Shown here piece after piece: positions 63,327 to 64,000 of a stretch of DNA of 64,000 bases. Origin of the DNA: Saturnia japonica (taxonomy: Eukaryota > Arthropoda > Insecta > Lepidoptera > Saturniidae). Within the stretch, counting starts at the first letter, position 1, and each line of letters opens with the position of its first letter. The position numbers and the translations under genes are program-made. The stretch lies in the NCBI GenBank assembly GCA_033032175.1, contig CM065325.1, forward strand, positions 13,482,930 to 13,546,929, written 5' to 3'. The notes below the pieces were generated by a model. That model was not told where the DNA came from. It saw only the letters and a program-made list of their open reading frames with translations, and searched no databases.

Positions 63327-63572
63327 CAGTTGAACCTCGAAAATAAGGATGTGAAGTTCTGCATAACGGATGAGGAGGGAATGATCGTTGGGAACACTAG
63401 CCCGGAACAGCAACACTGCTCTTCGACGACGACTCCTGCCGCTGCGAGCGGCGCCAGGGAGGACGACGCGCCCAAGAGATACTGCCTCGTCTGCAGGGAT
63501 ACCGCCTCCGGTTTTCATTACGGTGTCGCCAGCTGCGAAGCATGCAAGGCCTTCTTCAAGAGGACTATACAG
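63327..63572 (+). CDS. ERR: ERR coding exon 3, first zinc finger of DNA-binding domain
   Basis: Estrogen-related receptor, an orphan nuclear receptor. In insects it switches on glycolytic and other carbohydrate-metabolism genes for larval growth, binding TNAAGGTCA sites. This exon has 82 codons in phase 0: a Ser/Thr/Ala-rich linker ([13 protein letters not shown]), then [20 protein letters not shown] and [13 protein letters not shown]. The four zinc cysteines are at residues 109, 112, 126 and 129 of isoform A. The P-box CEACKA is the ERR type (estrogen receptors have CEGCKA), which identifies the family firmly. The Arg after the second cysteine and the following Thr differ from the usual CGD(V/I). 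The donor is gtaact at 63573. The acceptor is a tandem cagcag. The second finger and ligand-binding domain lie beyond the right edge. Confidence 0.95.
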
Positions 63573-63732
63573 GTAACTGTTTAGTTTTGCTTCTTATATT
63601 ATACTCACTCGTTTAACTCCTGGTAAATCTGGTGGTTGACAGTCAAGTAACTTCTGATAAAACTCGACGTTGATAGTCAACTAACTCCTAGTAAAACTGC
63701 AGCTTGGTAGTCAAGTAACTCCTGGTAAAATA

Positions 63733-63767
<35 letters not shown>

Positions 63768-64000
63768 CTGACTACACTGGTAGCCTTAGGGCCCTATCGT
63801 CAAACAGAGCTGCGGCTTTTACAGCTTCACCGGACTTGCGAGCGCTTAGGGCACTCAGCCGCGAAAGTTTGTGACGACCCGCACGAGGTGCCAGAGTGGC
63901 CGAACCTCGGCTCGGGCGTCGTCGCGAATGCGAAAAAGTCGCGATCTAGCTAATTCCCTAATCTTATGAGAATTCGAGCTAACTAATATATACTCATATG
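63573..64000 (+). other. ERR: ERR intron 3, 5' part
   Basis: Begins gtaact. A short internal repetition occurs at about 63615-63731, with three imperfect copies of a 'gt(c/a)aagtaactcctggtaaaa'-like unit. This is followed by a poly(T)-led retroposon in antisense orientation that runs almost to the window edge. Confidence 0.8.
63735..63995 (-). mobile_element. Poly(A) retroposon (family R), minus strand, with 29-base poly(T)
   Basis: An uninterrupted 29-base poly(T) (63735-63763), then gaactgactacactggtagc, gctgcggcttttacagcttc, gggcactcagccgcgaaagt, aggtgccagagtggccgaac, gtcgcgatctagctaattcc. The long pure tail suggests the youngest copy in the window. It lies in ERR intron 3 in antisense orientation, 163 bases after the DBD exon. 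Confidence 0.82.

Noticed and set aside
63321..63518. Minus-strand 65-codon frame over the ERR DBD exon
   Set aside because: Shadow of the coding exon. The plus-strand zinc finger is unmistakable.
63388..63576. Second plus-strand frame over the ERR DBD exon
   Set aside because: Frame shadow of the ERR exon, with no relation to a known protein.
1..64000. CRISPR arrays, operons, phage or bacterial defence genes
   Set aside because: No regularly spaced repeats or prokaryotic gene structure. The window is clearly eukaryotic with spliced genes.

Overview
This window looks like nuclear DNA of a moth or butterfly (Lepidoptera). It is AT-rich and split-gene, with long introns. The intergenic and intronic DNA is packed with repeats whose ends are typical of lepidopteran genomes: tRNA-derived SINEs, pogo/Tigger-type MITEs, poly(A) retroposons, LINE remnants, and elements beginning ACTAGCTGTGCCCG. 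Only two protein-coding genes can be supported. Both are incomplete here, and they lie head-to-head.

Left gene (about 1.08-4.73 kb, minus strand): three consecutive coding exons of a p24-family cargo receptor, the TMED10 / Drosophila baiser type. They join in frame to 123 codons: signal peptide and most of the GOLD domain. The coiled coil, membrane segment and cytoplasmic tail must lie beyond the left edge.

Middle (about 4.95-21.8 kb): intergenic DNA with no convincing host gene, only repeats and LINE remnants.

Right gene (about 21.9 kb to the right edge, plus strand): the 5' part of the estrogen-related receptor (ERR, nuclear receptor NR3B type). A GC-rich promoter-like block leads into a 7-codon first exon (1A). 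A second candidate first exon of 25 codons (1B) lies 20 kb downstream behind another GC-rich block. Both end in phase 0 and fit the same 49-codon exon 2 (61.6 kb). Exon 2 fits the exon carrying the first zinc finger of the DNA-binding domain (63.3 kb). The second finger, hinge and ligand-binding domain lie to the right of the window. The ERR introns (39 kb from 1A, 19 kb from 1B) hold most of the mobile DNA, plus several GC-rich islands that could be enhancers or further promoters.

The most notable observations are: two candidate ERR promoters and N-termini; a non-consensus Arg (and Thr) in the otherwise invariant CxxCGDxxSG stretch of the ERR zinc finger; a NAGNAG acceptor at the DBD exon; a 751-bp Tigger-type element with a 34-residue antisense remnant of transposase N-terminus, whose ends match a 184-bp MITE elsewhere; and several repeat families present in 2-8 copies, including an inverted pair around 39.1-40.1 kb. 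I saw no CRISPR array, operon or bacterial-type system.
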